Assembly (NCBI GenBank): GCA_002683655.1
Contig: NYTS01000088.1
Coordinates: forward strand, 1 to 50,853
Origin: Deltaproteobacteria bacterium
Lineage (GTDB): Bacteria; SAR324; NAC60-12
Reading direction: 5' to 3'
Length of the DNA stretch: 50,853 nucleotides
Shown here: piece by piece, positions 25,664 to 33,934 of the stretch
How the letters are laid out: each line of letters starts with the position of its first letter
How positions within the stretch are numbered: the first letter of the stretch is position 1
Translations under genes and position numbers: made by a program
The notes under the pieces: model-generated
The model's database searches: none
What the model was told of the DNA's origin: nothing
What the model saw: the letters and a program-made list of their open reading frames with translations, nothing else

Positions 25664-26704
25664 TTGGCTGACGGCCCTCTTGTTTCGATTTTGATGCCAG
25701 TCCACAATGATGCTGCCTATCTGGACGAATGTATTCAAAGCACGATCAACCAGGAATATTCTAATTGGGAATATTGTATCGTTGATGACGGATCGACTGA
25801 TAATAGCTATTGGAAATTAGAAAAATGGAGAAGAATAGATAAGCGATTACATTACATTTCAAGTCCCCATCAAGGGATAGTTCCAAGCTTGAACGCTGCA
25901 GCAAAATTGGCCAATGGATCAATCATCGCTAGAATGGATGCAGACGATATCATGCACCCCAAACGACTTCGCGAGCAGGTAAGCTATTTAAGTAATCATT
26001 CAGAAGTTGGTTTGATTGGCTCGTGTTTTCGGCATTTTTCAGATGCCATGAAGGAATCTATCCCTAAATGGATTCTTCATCATCAGGACTGGAGTAATCG
26101 ACTTCTCAGTTCAGATGAAATTCATAACAACCTTTTTGCAGAATCGCCGATCGCTCACCCCACTTTTTGTATGCGAAAGAAAGTCTTTTACAAATTAGGG
26201 GGATATCATGACAGTTCATGGGCTGAAGATTATGATTTTCTTCATCGAGCCAGAATCCAAGGTGTCATATTAGGTAAGGTTGCATCTACTCTTGTAGACA
26301 AAAGATTCAATAATGAATGTATTTCCAACTATGAACCACGATATCGGCAAAATGCTAATATGGAAGCCAAGGTTTATTTTGGTAATATGATGCAAATTTT
26401 CAACGGACGGGACCTCTGGGTTGTTGGAAGTGGAGGTAGTGCTAAGTCCCTACTGAAAGCACTTCAGAAATTTGAAATACCTGTAGAAGGGATCATTGAC
26501 AATAAAATCCATCAAGGTACACCAAGAAAATTAATGGGCAACTCAGTCAGTGGAATCTCCAAGCCTGAGAATGAAAAAGCATGGGAAAAATTTAAGAACA
26601 AGCGACTGCTTCTTGCTATTGGCGGCGAAAAAGGGCAGCAATTGGTAAATCAATTTAATTATTGGGGATGGAAACAGCCGGAAGATTTTGTAAAGCTGGT
26701 TTGA
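25664..26704 (+). CDS. GT2 glycosyltransferase fused to a Rossmann-like C-terminal domain
   Basis: Residues 1-235 are a GT-A family 2 transferase. VSILMPVHNDAAYL opens the nucleotide-binding region, IVDDGSTDN follows, ARMDADDIMHPKRL contains the DxD metal motif, and SWAEDYDFLHRA carries the ED acceptor motif. Residues from about 247 form a second unit beginning LWVVGSGGSAKSLLKAL and GIIDNKIHQG, resembling the N-terminal Rossmann-like domains of PglD-type sugar acyltransferases or nucleotide-sugar binding modules. Such a fusion is unusual. The TTG start lies 2 bp after the ppx stop, with no in-frame ATG before the conserved core. It likely works with the GT4 gene and flippase on a surface glycan. 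Confidence 0.8.
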   Translation: MADGPLVSILMPVHNDAAYLDECIQSTINQEYSNWEYCIVDDGSTDNSYWKLEKWRRIDKRLHYISSPHQGIVPSLNAAAKLANGSIIARMDADDIMHPKRLREQVSYLSNHSEVGLIGSCFRHFSDAMKESIPKWILHHQDWSNRLLSSDEIHNNLFAESPIAHPTFCMRKKVFYKLGGYHDSSWAEDYDFLHRARIQGVILGKVASTLVDKRFNNECISNYEPRYRQNANMEAKVYFGNMMQIFNGRDLWVVGSGGSAKSLLKALQKFEIPVEGIIDNKIHQGTPRKLMGNSVSGISKPENEKAWEKFKNKRLLLAIGGEKGQQLVNQFNYWGWKQPEDFVKLV

Positions 26705-26725
26705 AAACATTCAGCGGAGAAGATT

Positions 26726-27070
26726 ATGTTTGATCAATTGTTCGTAGGCTTGGGAGTCCTGTGGGGGCTGGTTTGGCTACTTATCTATGTTCAGAGACGC
26801 TTTCGCAAGCCACAGGACGACACCACATCCTGTGAACATTTATTGCGGTTCCTGCTAGAAAATCGTGCGAGGTTCCCGAATCTTCTGGCTAGTAACATCA
26901 ATCCATTGATGGAGCAGTTCCGAAAAGAATTCAGAGGCGTTCCTTCAGAAAAGATACGCCCCTCTGACTTTCACACCTTTGCAGCTCAAATTGAAGTCAA
27001 GCTAGAGCAGGCCGGAGCCGTAAAACAAAATCAATCTGGTCAAAAACAAATCTCAGAGCAAGAATTATAG
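26726..27070 (+). CDS. Small membrane-anchored hypothetical protein
   Basis: The 114-residue ORF has one N-terminal membrane helix (LFVGLGVLWGLVWLLIYV) followed by a basic stop-transfer (QRRFRK) and a soluble, mostly helical tail. The ATG is preceded by GGAGAAG at good spacing and lies 21 bp after the glycosyltransferase stop, so it is probably co-transcribed. No family is recognised. The topology suggests a cytoplasmic domain tethered to the inner membrane. Confidence 0.6.
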   Translation: MFDQLFVGLGVLWGLVWLLIYVQRRFRKPQDDTTSCEHLLRFLLENRARFPNLLASNINPLMEQFRKEFRGVPSEKIRPSDFHTFAAQIEVKLEQAGAVKQNQSGQKQISEQEL

Positions 27071-27150
27071 CTCCCTTAGATTATTACATAATTTTTCTCT
27101 GCTAAACTGATCAATTACATAATTTATTATTTGAAAAGAGTCCTAATTTG

Positions 27151-27693
27151 ATGAAAACGATTCTTATTTCCCTAATTATCTTCTTAGCTTTCTTTGGTGT
27201 TGATAACAGAACTTACGCTAGTGACTGCCCAAAGATGGAGTTGCCAACAAGTTTTCTAGGGATCTTTCTGACGACCACAATGCTTCCAATTGGAACAACC
27301 ATTGCCGCTGGGCGCAGCAGCAACACTAGTGGTTGTGGAAGTTCTGAACCTTCAGATAGTTTCTATCGACCCAAAGCGGCCCGACTGAAGTTATTTCTTG
27401 AGGAATCTGGTGAACCTTTGGCCGAAGAAATAGCCAAAGGTGAAGTAGGTCCATATCTACAAGCTATCACACATCTTTCTGAATGTAGAGAAGCAGGAAG
27501 TCCCTTTATTTTAAATCGTCTTAGAATCCATTACTCAAAGCACTTCAACGAGAACTTCCAACCTGAGAAGACAGCTCAGGCTGTCTATGAACTCTCAGAA
27601 TCTCCCTCCTTGCGCCAATTCTGCCAAGCTGAACAAAGGCTTGCTTTCTTAAGTCCCACAGAACAGCTACAATTTCAAAATTCTTATCGTTAG
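27151..27693 (+). CDS. Exported DUF3015-like protein
   Basis: The product has a signal peptide (MKTILISLIIFLAFFG...TYAS). It then carries SNTSGCGSSEP and EEIAKGEVGPYLQAITHLSEC, which resemble the SGTSGC and ALAxDIARGxGExLxxLAxLLGC segments of the periplasmic DUF3015 family. Cysteines are spaced for disulfides. The ORF track begins with a TTG at 27148, but the adjacent ATG at 27151 is the natural start. Function is unknown for the family. It lies between the small membrane protein and clpP. Confidence 0.55.
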   Translation: MKTILISLIIFLAFFGVDNRTYASDCPKMELPTSFLGIFLTTTMLPIGTTIAAGRSSNTSGCGSSEPSDSFYRPKAARLKLFLEESGEPLAEEIAKGEVGPYLQAITHLSECREAGSPFILNRLRIHYSKHFNENFQPEKTAQAVYELSESPSLRQFCQAEQRLAFLSPTEQLQFQNSYR

Positions 27694-27740
27694 AATCAAC
27701 CTCGATTAAAATCATTTCAACCCAACTGCGCTGGTGAATT

Positions 27741-28385
27741 ATGCCCACTTTTGACCAACTGAAATCCACCCAAATACCTGTGACGGCTGAAGAGAAAAAA
27801 GAAGATTCCCCTGAAATGCAAGGGCTTGCTGTGAAGATGCTCCAAGCTCGTACTCTTGTTATTTCGCAGGGAGTCACTTCTGAATTGACTCAACGAATCC
27901 TTACACAACTGGTCCTTTTGGAGCAAGACGACCCAGAGGCACCTATTACATTATTTATCAATTCTCCTGGTGGTGAAGTTTTTTCTGGGTTTGCAATTTT
28001 TGATATGCTTCGTTTTCTCTCCTGTCCAGTAACCACAATTGTAGGCGGTTTTGCAGCAAGTATGGGTTCAATCCTTAGCTTAGCTGCCAATCCTGGGCGC
28101 AGATTTGCCTTTCCTAATGCGAAAATCATGATTCACCAACCCCTTCTTATGGGCTATCAAGGACGCGCCACAGAATGTCAGATCCAGGCCCGAGAGATTC
28201 TCAAAACAAGAGATCGGATCATTGACATTTATTGTGAGCAAACTGGCAAAGACTACGAGATGGTGAAGCAAGCTATCGATCGGGACAATTGGATGGTTGC
28301 AGAAGAGGCGTTAGAATTTGGACTTTTAGATAAGATCGTCAAATCCAGAATGGAGCTTAACAAATTACTCAAAAACCTCTCATGA
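27741..28385 (+). CDS. clpP: ATP-dependent Clp protease proteolytic subunit
   Basis: ClpP forms the tetradecameric serine protease chamber served by ClpX or ClpA. The 214-residue protein has the oxyanion strand INSPGGEVFSGFAIFD. The nucleophile lies in GFAASMGSIL (Ser about 107), the His in KIMIHQPLLMG (about 132), and the Asp in the AIDRDNWM region (about 180), so the triad is intact. The usual chromosomal partners tig and clpX are absent here, so this may be a second, orphan ClpP paralogue. The N-terminal segment (MPTFDQLKSTQIPVTAEEKK) is longer and more charged than usual and could be a propeptide. Confidence 0.92.
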   Translation: MPTFDQLKSTQIPVTAEEKKEDSPEMQGLAVKMLQARTLVISQGVTSELTQRILTQLVLLEQDDPEAPITLFINSPGGEVFSGFAIFDMLRFLSCPVTTIVGGFAASMGSILSLAANPGRRFAFPNAKIMIHQPLLMGYQGRATECQIQAREILKTRDRIIDIYCEQTGKDYEMVKQAIDRDNWMVAEEALEFGLLDKIVKSRMELNKLLKNLS

Positions 28386-28567
28386 AAACAGAAAAATATT
28401 GATGTCAATCTGCTAAAAAGTGATAATATTCTTTTAAAAAGAATCATTGAATCAGATTAGGTTTACAGAAGCTCCAAAATAATTGAGTTTCTGATTATCT
28501 TAGATTTGGCATGTTCTTGGAAGAAATTGATTTTTTATGTCATCTTTTCTGAGATTTTCAAGGAATT

Positions 28568-29020
28568 ATGAGCAAATATCGCTACACCTGCAATAAACAA
28601 TATTTCAACTTGCCATGCGCTCATCGACAGCATGCCCACCAAGGGCACTGCAGCCACATACATGGTTATTCAAGGAGCTTTAAATTTTACTTTGCTTGTA
28701 AAGAATTAGACGCCAATCACTTCGTTTTTGACTTCGGAGAATTGAAAGAATTGAGGGAACATCTCGAGTATATGTGTGATCACACATTGTTGATCAACGA
28801 ACAAGATCCCTATTTGGAAATGTTCCAAAACATGCACGAGAAGGGGCTTTGTAATTTGCGGGTTGTTGAGAACTGTGGTGCAGAGGGAATGGCGCGATAT
28901 TTTCTCGACTTCGCAGATGAACTAGTGAGACGGAAATCAGATAGTCGGGCTTGGTGCTATAAAGTCATTCAATGGGAGAATGACAAAAATTCCGGAACCG
29001 CTGAATTCATTTCCAGTTAA
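28568..29020 (+). CDS. 6-carboxytetrahydropterin synthase-like protein (QueD/PTPS family)
   Basis: QueD converts dihydroneopterin triphosphate to 6-carboxytetrahydropterin on the way to queuosine; PTPS relatives make pyruvoyl-tetrahydropterin. The N-terminal zinc region has CAHRQHAHQGHC (His19, Cys28) and HIHGYSRSF. The usual HGH zinc pair is HGY here, a variant I associate with a proteobacterial subfamily (from memory), with His30 two residues before as a possible alternative ligand. FVFDFGELKEL, MCDHTLLIN and the Glu in VVENCGAEG complete the fold. The ATG follows AAGGA. It lies 10 bp before folE, which makes its substrate, so the pair act in sequence. Final product identity is open. Confidence 0.82.
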   Translation: MSKYRYTCNKQYFNLPCAHRQHAHQGHCSHIHGYSRSFKFYFACKELDANHFVFDFGELKELREHLEYMCDHTLLINEQDPYLEMFQNMHEKGLCNLRVVENCGAEGMARYFLDFADELVRRKSDSRAWCYKVIQWENDKNSGTAEFISS

Positions 29021-29030
29021 AGGTAATTAA

Positions 29031-29726
29031 ATGTCGAGACTTCCAGAAGAATTGAATCGCTCCTTTGAAGAATTTGAAATCTTAGGTGATTGCCACCACA
29101 ACACTAGTCTAGAAACCCCGATGCGGGCTGATGCCTGGGAGTTGAGTTCCGAGACCAAAATTCAGCGGATCGAGGAGCATTTCCGGGAAATTATGCAGAC
29201 ATTGGGATTAGACCTTACTGATGATAGCTTGCAGGGGACACCTAAGCGAGTGGCAAAAATGTTTGTCAGCGAGATTTTTAGTGGTCTGAATCCAGAGAAA
29301 AAACCTGAAATCCGGCTCTTTCAGAACACCTACCACTATCAAAACATTTTACTTGAAAAGAATATTTCCTTTCGTTCATTTTGTGAGCACCACTTCTTAC
29401 CTGTTATTGGGGAAGCCCACGTGGCTTACGTTCCCAAGAATGGTGTGATCGGTTTGTCAAAAATCAATCGCATTGTGGATCACTACGCAAGACGCCCTCA
29501 AGTACAAGAACGACTCACTCGGCAGATTGCAGAAGAACTTGAGCAGGCCTTGGGAACCCCAGATGTTGCAGTCTTACTGGATGCCAAGCATTTCTGTGTA
29601 ATGATGAGAGGAATTCAAGACCAAACATCTTCGACCATTACTGCCGAATATCGTGGATGCTTTCAGGAAGCAGAACGTAAAAACGAATTCTTGCGTTACA
29701 TCCAATCCAAAAATTCATCTGCCTGA
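29031..29726 (+). CDS. folE: GTP cyclohydrolase I (FolE1)
   Basis: It opens the GTP ring to give 7,8-dihydroneopterin triphosphate, shared by folate, biopterin and queuosine synthesis. Zinc-site segments are present: [18 protein letters not shown] (Cys and His) and [17 protein letters not shown] (Cys). The core [25 protein letters not shown] is nearly canonical. The 231-residue length includes an acidic N-terminal extension, [13 protein letters not shown]. Its position directly behind the QueD-like gene points to a 7-deazaguanine or pterin branch rather than plain folate, although queC, queE and queF are not here. Confidence 0.95.
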   Translation: MSRLPEELNRSFEEFEILGDCHHNTSLETPMRADAWELSSETKIQRIEEHFREIMQTLGLDLTDDSLQGTPKRVAKMFVSEIFSGLNPEKKPEIRLFQNTYHYQNILLEKNISFRSFCEHHFLPVIGEAHVAYVPKNGVIGLSKINRIVDHYARRPQVQERLTRQIAEELEQALGTPDVAVLLDAKHFCVMMRGIQDQTSSTITAEYRGCFQEAERKNEFLRYIQSKNSSA

Positions 29727-29773
29727 TTGCCCTAATAGATATTTGCAGTAACAAGGAGCTCACCTCTGATTCC

Positions 29774-30346
29774 TTAATTAACTGACTGCGAAGGTAATTC
29801 GCTAAAGTGTCGCTGGAAATAGTTTCGAGTGGTCGAAACATCCCGGTGCCCCAGATTCTCCTGTAAGATTTCCCAATCTTTGCGGGATCTTGGGCGTAAC
29901 TGCTGGTAGCGATTCATAGCAAATGTCATGCGAATGCGTTCCGAAGTGACCGTAATACCTGTATGTACGCTTAGCTCTCTGAAGAAGAGGCTGACCGTAC
30001 TTCCCAGCATTCTACGACCTGTTTTCTGGAAGACCCAGCGAGAAGGAGATCGTAGATCTAGTAAAATCCCCAATAAGATTTCATCAATGGGAATTCTTCG
30101 ACATTTTGGATCACGATAGTAAGGTTGGCGGGGATCTGGAGCGATGATCTCCCTATTAAGCCACAAGTCAACATCATGCCAAGTGAGAGCGAGAATCTCC
30201 CCACGGCGCATTCCTGTCAACAAAGCAAATCTAAGATAATATTCGAACCAGGGATCACGATTGTGGATGGCTTCACAGAGTTCTTCAATCTCTGCAGAAG
30301 ATAGAATACTGAACCCAGTTGGGGAGAGGGGGCTGGTCACGTCCAT
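29774..30346 (-). CDS. Catalytic-domain-only tyrosine recombinase, possibly degenerate
   Basis: The 190-residue protein corresponds to the C-terminal catalytic domain of phage-type integrases. It shows LTGMRRGEILALTWHDVD (box I Arg), a beta-hairpin Lys in DPKCRRIPID, and box II LGHRDVSTTRNYF with the His and nucleophilic Tyr. The middle HxxRHTFA motif reads ERIRMTFAM: the Arg is kept but the first His is replaced by Glu and the second by Met. The N-terminal SAM-like core-binding domain is absent. An AGGA sequence precedes the ATG, and the gene lies 22 bp behind the barrel gene, so it may be a real short gene rather than a fragment. No att sites or phage genes flank it. Confidence 0.7.
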   Translation of the reverse strand: MDVTSPLSPTGFSILSSAEIEELCEAIHNRDPWFEYYLRFALLTGMRRGEILALTWHDVDLWLNREIIAPDPRQPYYRDPKCRRIPIDEILLGILLDLRSPSRWVFQKTGRRMLGSTVSLFFRELSVHTGITVTSERIRMTFAMNRYQQLRPRSRKDWEILQENLGHRDVSTTRNYFQRHFSELPSQSVN

Positions 30347-30368
30347 GTGTCCTGCAAAATTAAGAAAT

Positions 30369-30938
30369 TTAAAATTCTAGACCAACTCCAACTGACAAAG
30401 CAGGCACAGTACCATTGATCTCCTGATTGGGATGCCCCTGCTGTCCTGAAAGTGCAAATTCATAGAAACGAAAACTAGGCTTGAGGAAGAAATATGTTAC
30501 ACGTTCCTGCACTACGAAATAATGGCTCAGTTCTGTATGAATCTGTCCACCCGTTGTTTCTCGTGGCTTTAGGTACTTGTAATTTTGTGGATGAAATATA
30601 CCAGTACCTAGTTCTGCACCTACAGCAAGTTGTATTGGGGCCTGCGGAACGGTTGTCGTGTAATCCAGACCAACATTCATCGTCTGGATAAAATAATTGC
30701 TCGCTTTGTATTCTCTGTAAGTGACAGAGTGCCTCCATGGGGAACGATTCAGGTAAGTTCCGTGAACTCCCAGACCGAAACCATAGGCTCCATTGATAGC
30801 TCTGCTCTCAATTCCTTTGGACCCTTCGATGGTATCCGAAATCGCATAATACCCGTAATCAGCAGTTGCCGAATAATTCCCGAGGTCAGGATTCGCAAAA
30901 ATAAACGCACTACCCAGCAGTAAGATCAAACTGAACAT
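30369..30938 (-). CDS. Probable outer-membrane beta-barrel protein
   Basis: The ORF has a short signal peptide (MFSLILLLGSAFIFA) and a mature part of about 175 residues. Alternating strand patterns (YGFGLGVHGTYL, TMNVGLDYTTTV, IQLAVGAELGTG) and a C-terminal Phe (SVGVGLEF) suit BAM-dependent insertion. No family is recognised. It starts 10 bp after the stop of the CsgG/SUMF1 fusion gene, so the two are co-transcribed, and a joint role in the outer membrane is a reasonable inference. Confidence 0.65.
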   Translation of the reverse strand: MFSLILLLGSAFIFANPDLGNYSATADYGYYAISDTIEGSKGIESRAINGAYGFGLGVHGTYLNRSPWRHSVTYREYKASNYFIQTMNVGLDYTTTVPQAPIQLAVGAELGTGIFHPQNYKYLKPRETTGGQIHTELSHYFVVQERVTYFFLKPSFRFYEFALSGQQGHPNQEINGTVPALSVGVGLEF

Positions 30939-30947
30939 CCGTAACTC

Positions 30948-32582
30948 CTAAAGGTCGTTGGCACATCGAAAGCCAACATCGGGCCATGCTAAATTGGGCC
31001 GGGTATATCCTCTATAAAAGCCCGCTGCCTCAAAGGAGCCAAAAGCCCAGGAAGAACCTCGAACGACGCGCTCCCTGTTACCTGAGATTCTTTCTGCTCG
31101 TCCACCTGGCCGATAAGCATCCGAAACGTACTCTCTTACGTTTCCTGCAATATGGCGGATTCCTTCAGGAGTCTGATCTCTGTTTACAGTCTCCACATTC
31201 ACACTACTATCGATTCCGCTTTCACGTGTAACACTGAAGTTTGGACTGAAACTGGGTCCCCAAGGATATTTTCGTCCTTGAGTTCCGCGGGCGGCTCTCT
31301 CCCACTCTGCTTCTGTTGGAAGACGCTTGCCTAGAAATCGACAGTACATTCGCGCATCTTCCCAGCTGATGCCCACAACTGGCAGCTTTGCGTTTTCTGG
31401 AAGCATCATCCCCTGAGTCCAACTTACAGGGTGCCGGTGGTTATTTGCCTCAACAAAAGCTAAGTAATCACCATTACTCACCTCTGTTTGATCAATTTGA
31501 AAGGGACGTACCCGCATCAAACGTCGATTGGAGTTGGCGTAAAGAGGGTCATCCGTGCCCATTAAAAACATTCCCCCTGGAATGGCAATCATCCCATTTC
31601 CCTTATTGCGCTCCAATCGCTCCTGGATCTTTTTCGAAAATGGATTGGAAATGGTGACACTCCCTTCGTCGTTTTCACGAAATTTCAGCAGATCCGCCCA
31701 GGTGATCACTCCACTAAAGACATTCATCATTTTCATGGACGCAACGAATTCCCCGTCCATACGCCTGGAAATATTCCCATACAGAAATGCATCAACTCCA
31801 TATAGTTCTCCGAGTCGACGTGCCTGGTTTTCATCGATGTAGATCTCTTGGTTAAGCTTCTGTTCGTTGAAGATCAATTGCAGATTTTCACGATCAACTA
31901 ACTTCAGACTTTTATCATTCGCAATTGCAACTGTGAGGTAATCGATGATTTCTTCTGATGAAAGTGGTGAAGGTGCCTCAAGATCCCAAAAACTGACTCG
32001 CTGAATCTCCTCACCTTGAATTCTTCTTGCGCTCAGCTGAAGTGAGGCCAAAAGAGATTGACTCAAGTTGGTCAACATTTGATGTCGAGCCGTCATCTCA
32101 CTGATTGGATACACCCCCGCCCAGGCAATCGAAGAATTCTGAACGTCAATTGCTTTGAGGATCAAGGCCTCATCGTAGACAGTCCCATAAACAAACAATT
32201 CCACACCGAGTAGCTTGCCAAGTTCGCGATAATCGTTTGGAGAAACAAACTCTGAAAGTTGGATCTTCTGCTCTGTAAGAATCAATTGCAGTTTTGAGCG
32301 ATCTGTAACCTGGAATCTCTCTCCACGAACAATCTTCACATTGGTATAATCGATCAACTGCTCCAAATCGATCGCCCTGTTGCGACTACGCTGCTTGATT
32401 CTTGAAATTGCAATCGTTCGATAGTTACCCACCAACCCATTGACAGAGTTGGCAATGCGTTCAGCTAGTGATTCAGTGTCTACTCGAGTCTGCTGAGCAA
32501 AGATCAGTTTAGGGAAAGAAAACATCAATAAAATGATGGGTAAACAAAGCCAAAAGTATGTATTCCGACTAAATACTGACAA
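30948..32582 (-). CDS. Exported fusion of two CsgG-like domains with a SUMF1-type domain lacking FGE cysteines
   Basis: The ORF track begins at 32744, within the upstream gene. A TTG at 32582 preceded by GAGGAG gives a clean signal peptide (FWLCLPIILLMFSF...IFA) and is preferred, leaving 544 residues. Residues ~40-160 and ~180-310 are each CsgG/FlgO-like: FQVTDRSKLQLILTEQKI ... LGKLLGVELFVYG and LVDRENLQLIFNEQKL ... LGELYGVDAFLYGNI. From about residue 330 a SUMF1/FGE fold follows: IPGGMFLMGTDD, ISWEDARMYCRFLGKRLPTEAEWERAARG (split over two motifs), HIAGNVREYV, VVRGSSWAF and DVGFRCAN. The paired Cys that make an FGE catalytic are absent, so it probably binds rather than oxidises. Its role may be envelope assembly or sensing. 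Confidence 0.75.
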   Translation of the reverse strand: MSVFSRNTYFWLCLPIILLMFSFPKLIFAQQTRVDTESLAERIANSVNGLVGNYRTIAISRIKQRSRNRAIDLEQLIDYTNVKIVRGERFQVTDRSKLQLILTEQKIQLSEFVSPNDYRELGKLLGVELFVYGTVYDEALILKAIDVQNSSIAWAGVYPISEMTARHQMLTNLSQSLLASLQLSARRIQGEEIQRVSFWDLEAPSPLSSEEIIDYLTVAIANDKSLKLVDRENLQLIFNEQKLNQEIYIDENQARRLGELYGVDAFLYGNISRRMDGEFVASMKMMNVFSGVITWADLLKFRENDEGSVTISNPFSKKIQERLERNKGNGMIAIPGGMFLMGTDDPLYANSNRRLMRVRPFQIDQTEVSNGDYLAFVEANNHRHPVSWTQGMMLPENAKLPVVGISWEDARMYCRFLGKRLPTEAEWERAARGTQGRKYPWGPSFSPNFSVTRESGIDSSVNVETVNRDQTPEGIRHIAGNVREYVSDAYRPGGRAERISGNRERVVRGSSWAFGSFEAAGFYRGYTRPNLAWPDVGFRCANDL

Positions 32583-33750
32583 TGGGGTGCTCCTCGCAAA
32601 TTTTTTGGTAGTAGCCCAATAATAGTTTATGAGCTCGGTCAATTCCTTGCTGTGCTTGATCGCGTTGATAGGTGTCACTGGGTTTCCAATGTCGGGTTTT
32701 GAGTCTATAAGGACGAAGTCCGTGCTCCGAATCAGAACTTTCACAAAACAATTCAGTGATTAGTGGCTTATCCGTCCAAGCACTCCCAAGGTTGATTTCT
32801 AAAGCCCGATACCAATTGGTGAACTGTTTCAAGCGCGCTTCTTCGAAGTAACCGACCGGATTTAGTAATTCAATAACCGTCCGCAAAGCCTCACTTGACA
32901 CGTACCGATCATAATCAACAACGTATAAACTCTCTGATAAAAAGAGTGGCCCACCATGTAGAAATAGCCCCTTTCTTTTAACGGTTGACCCACTCTGTAC
33001 GATCTCCAGGCCAACACATCCTTTTTCTCCAGCCAGAACTGCATCTTCAACATCTTCCACAGAAACAATGTTCAGCTTAGGGTAGGCTGCCATCACGATT
33101 CCCGTGTATCGACCTTTCACAAAGACCTGCTGCCCAAATCTGGAGAGTGTTTTCAAATTCAGTGGATGTTTCCTCTCAGAAACCTTGGAGATCAGGAAAA
33201 ATCCAACGATGTCTTGGATTTCTGTCTGCAGAACCTCGTTGTAACTACAGAGCATTGCTGAACCTGCAATACGGATTCCTGTAGGTTTTTCCAAATGGTA
33301 ATTGTACATCCCCCATTTGGTAACCCGGGATGGATCTCTTAAATAGTATTGGGTCATCGAAAGGAGTTCATCTAACCCAACAACCGTAAAATCCACTTCA
33401 TCCAATCGAATTAGTGAAGACCCGTTGTGTGGTTCCTCTCCTTCAACTCTCAGCTTGTGTGGTCCAATCTGCCAATCGTAACCTAAGAATCCCAGACGGT
33501 ATGGCCGATGAAACCGTTTTCTATCAACAAAAACTGAGAAGCAATTGGGAGCTTTAGTGCGTACTTCTTCCAGAAAGTCCAGCGCTTGTTCGACTTTCAG
33601 ACTGCTCTGTGATTTGCTTTGGGACAGAATCTGCAGTATTGCATCAATTTCTTTAGAAGGAGCCCCAAGATCAACCAGCTTCAGAAGGAAATTATTCAGT
33701 GTGCGCCCAGAACGAGGAATTGCACAGGTCACATGAAAAGGTGCATTCAT
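32569..33750 (-). CDS. HisG/type-2 periplasmic-binding-fold-like protein, function unknown
   Basis: The 393-residue protein has no signal peptide, so it should be cytoplasmic. Residues ~110-290 resemble the ATP phosphoribosyltransferase HisG fold: LDEVDFTVVGLDELL matches the GIVGKD loop region. SVEDVEDAVLAGEKGCVG and LEIVQSGSTVKRKGL recall the GsvE...GLAD.IvDiVxTGxTLxxNGL phosphoribosyl-binding motif. The N-terminal ~75 and C-terminal ~90 residues are not HisG. No his genes are nearby, and the key acidic VD pair is LE, so a histidine role is unlikely. Its stop overlaps the start of the CsgG/SUMF1 gene, so it heads a coupled minus-strand operon. Recognition is by motif only. Confidence 0.45.
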   Translation of the reverse strand: MNAPFHVTCAIPRSGRTLNNFLLKLVDLGAPSKEIDAILQILSQSKSQSSLKVEQALDFLEEVRTKAPNCFSVFVDRKRFHRPYRLGFLGYDWQIGPHKLRVEGEEPHNGSSLIRLDEVDFTVVGLDELLSMTQYYLRDPSRVTKWGMYNYHLEKPTGIRIAGSAMLCSYNEVLQTEIQDIVGFFLISKVSERKHPLNLKTLSRFGQQVFVKGRYTGIVMAAYPKLNIVSVEDVEDAVLAGEKGCVGLEIVQSGSTVKRKGLFLHGGPLFLSESLYVVDYDRYVSSEALRTVIELLNPVGYFEEARLKQFTNWYRALEINLGSAWTDKPLITELFCESSDSEHGLRPYRLKTRHWKPSDTYQRDQAQQGIDRAHKLLLGYYQKICEEHPIVSI

Positions 33751-33934
33751 AAATGGTCTAAATTAAGGAATACATGTCATGCAACGGACGTGCGAACCTT
33801 TCGGAGCCAAATGATCGTATTATCAGACATTGTTATGGAACATCATCGGGTTAGAGGTTTTGCCTTGAAGGGCTTGGGCAAGACGTCAAGATAGGATTCA
33901 AATCTTTATTTTCAAGCTCTGGCAACCGAAGAAA

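Noticed and set aside
28428-28444. ATTCTTTT-A-AAAAGAAT palindrome after clpP as a terminator or operator
   Set aside because: It is entirely AT-rich with a one-base centre, weak as a hairpin and easily expected by chance in this composition.
30948-31110. SUMF1 domain as an active formylglycine-generating enzyme
   Set aside because: The catalytic cysteine pair expected after the RGGS-type motif is missing (RGSSWAFGSFEAAG), and no sulfatase gene is nearby.
33780-33930. Possible tRNA because of a GGATTCAAATC T-loop-like string near 33892
   Set aside because: The flanking bases do not form a T stem, and no acceptor or anticodon arm can be folded around it.
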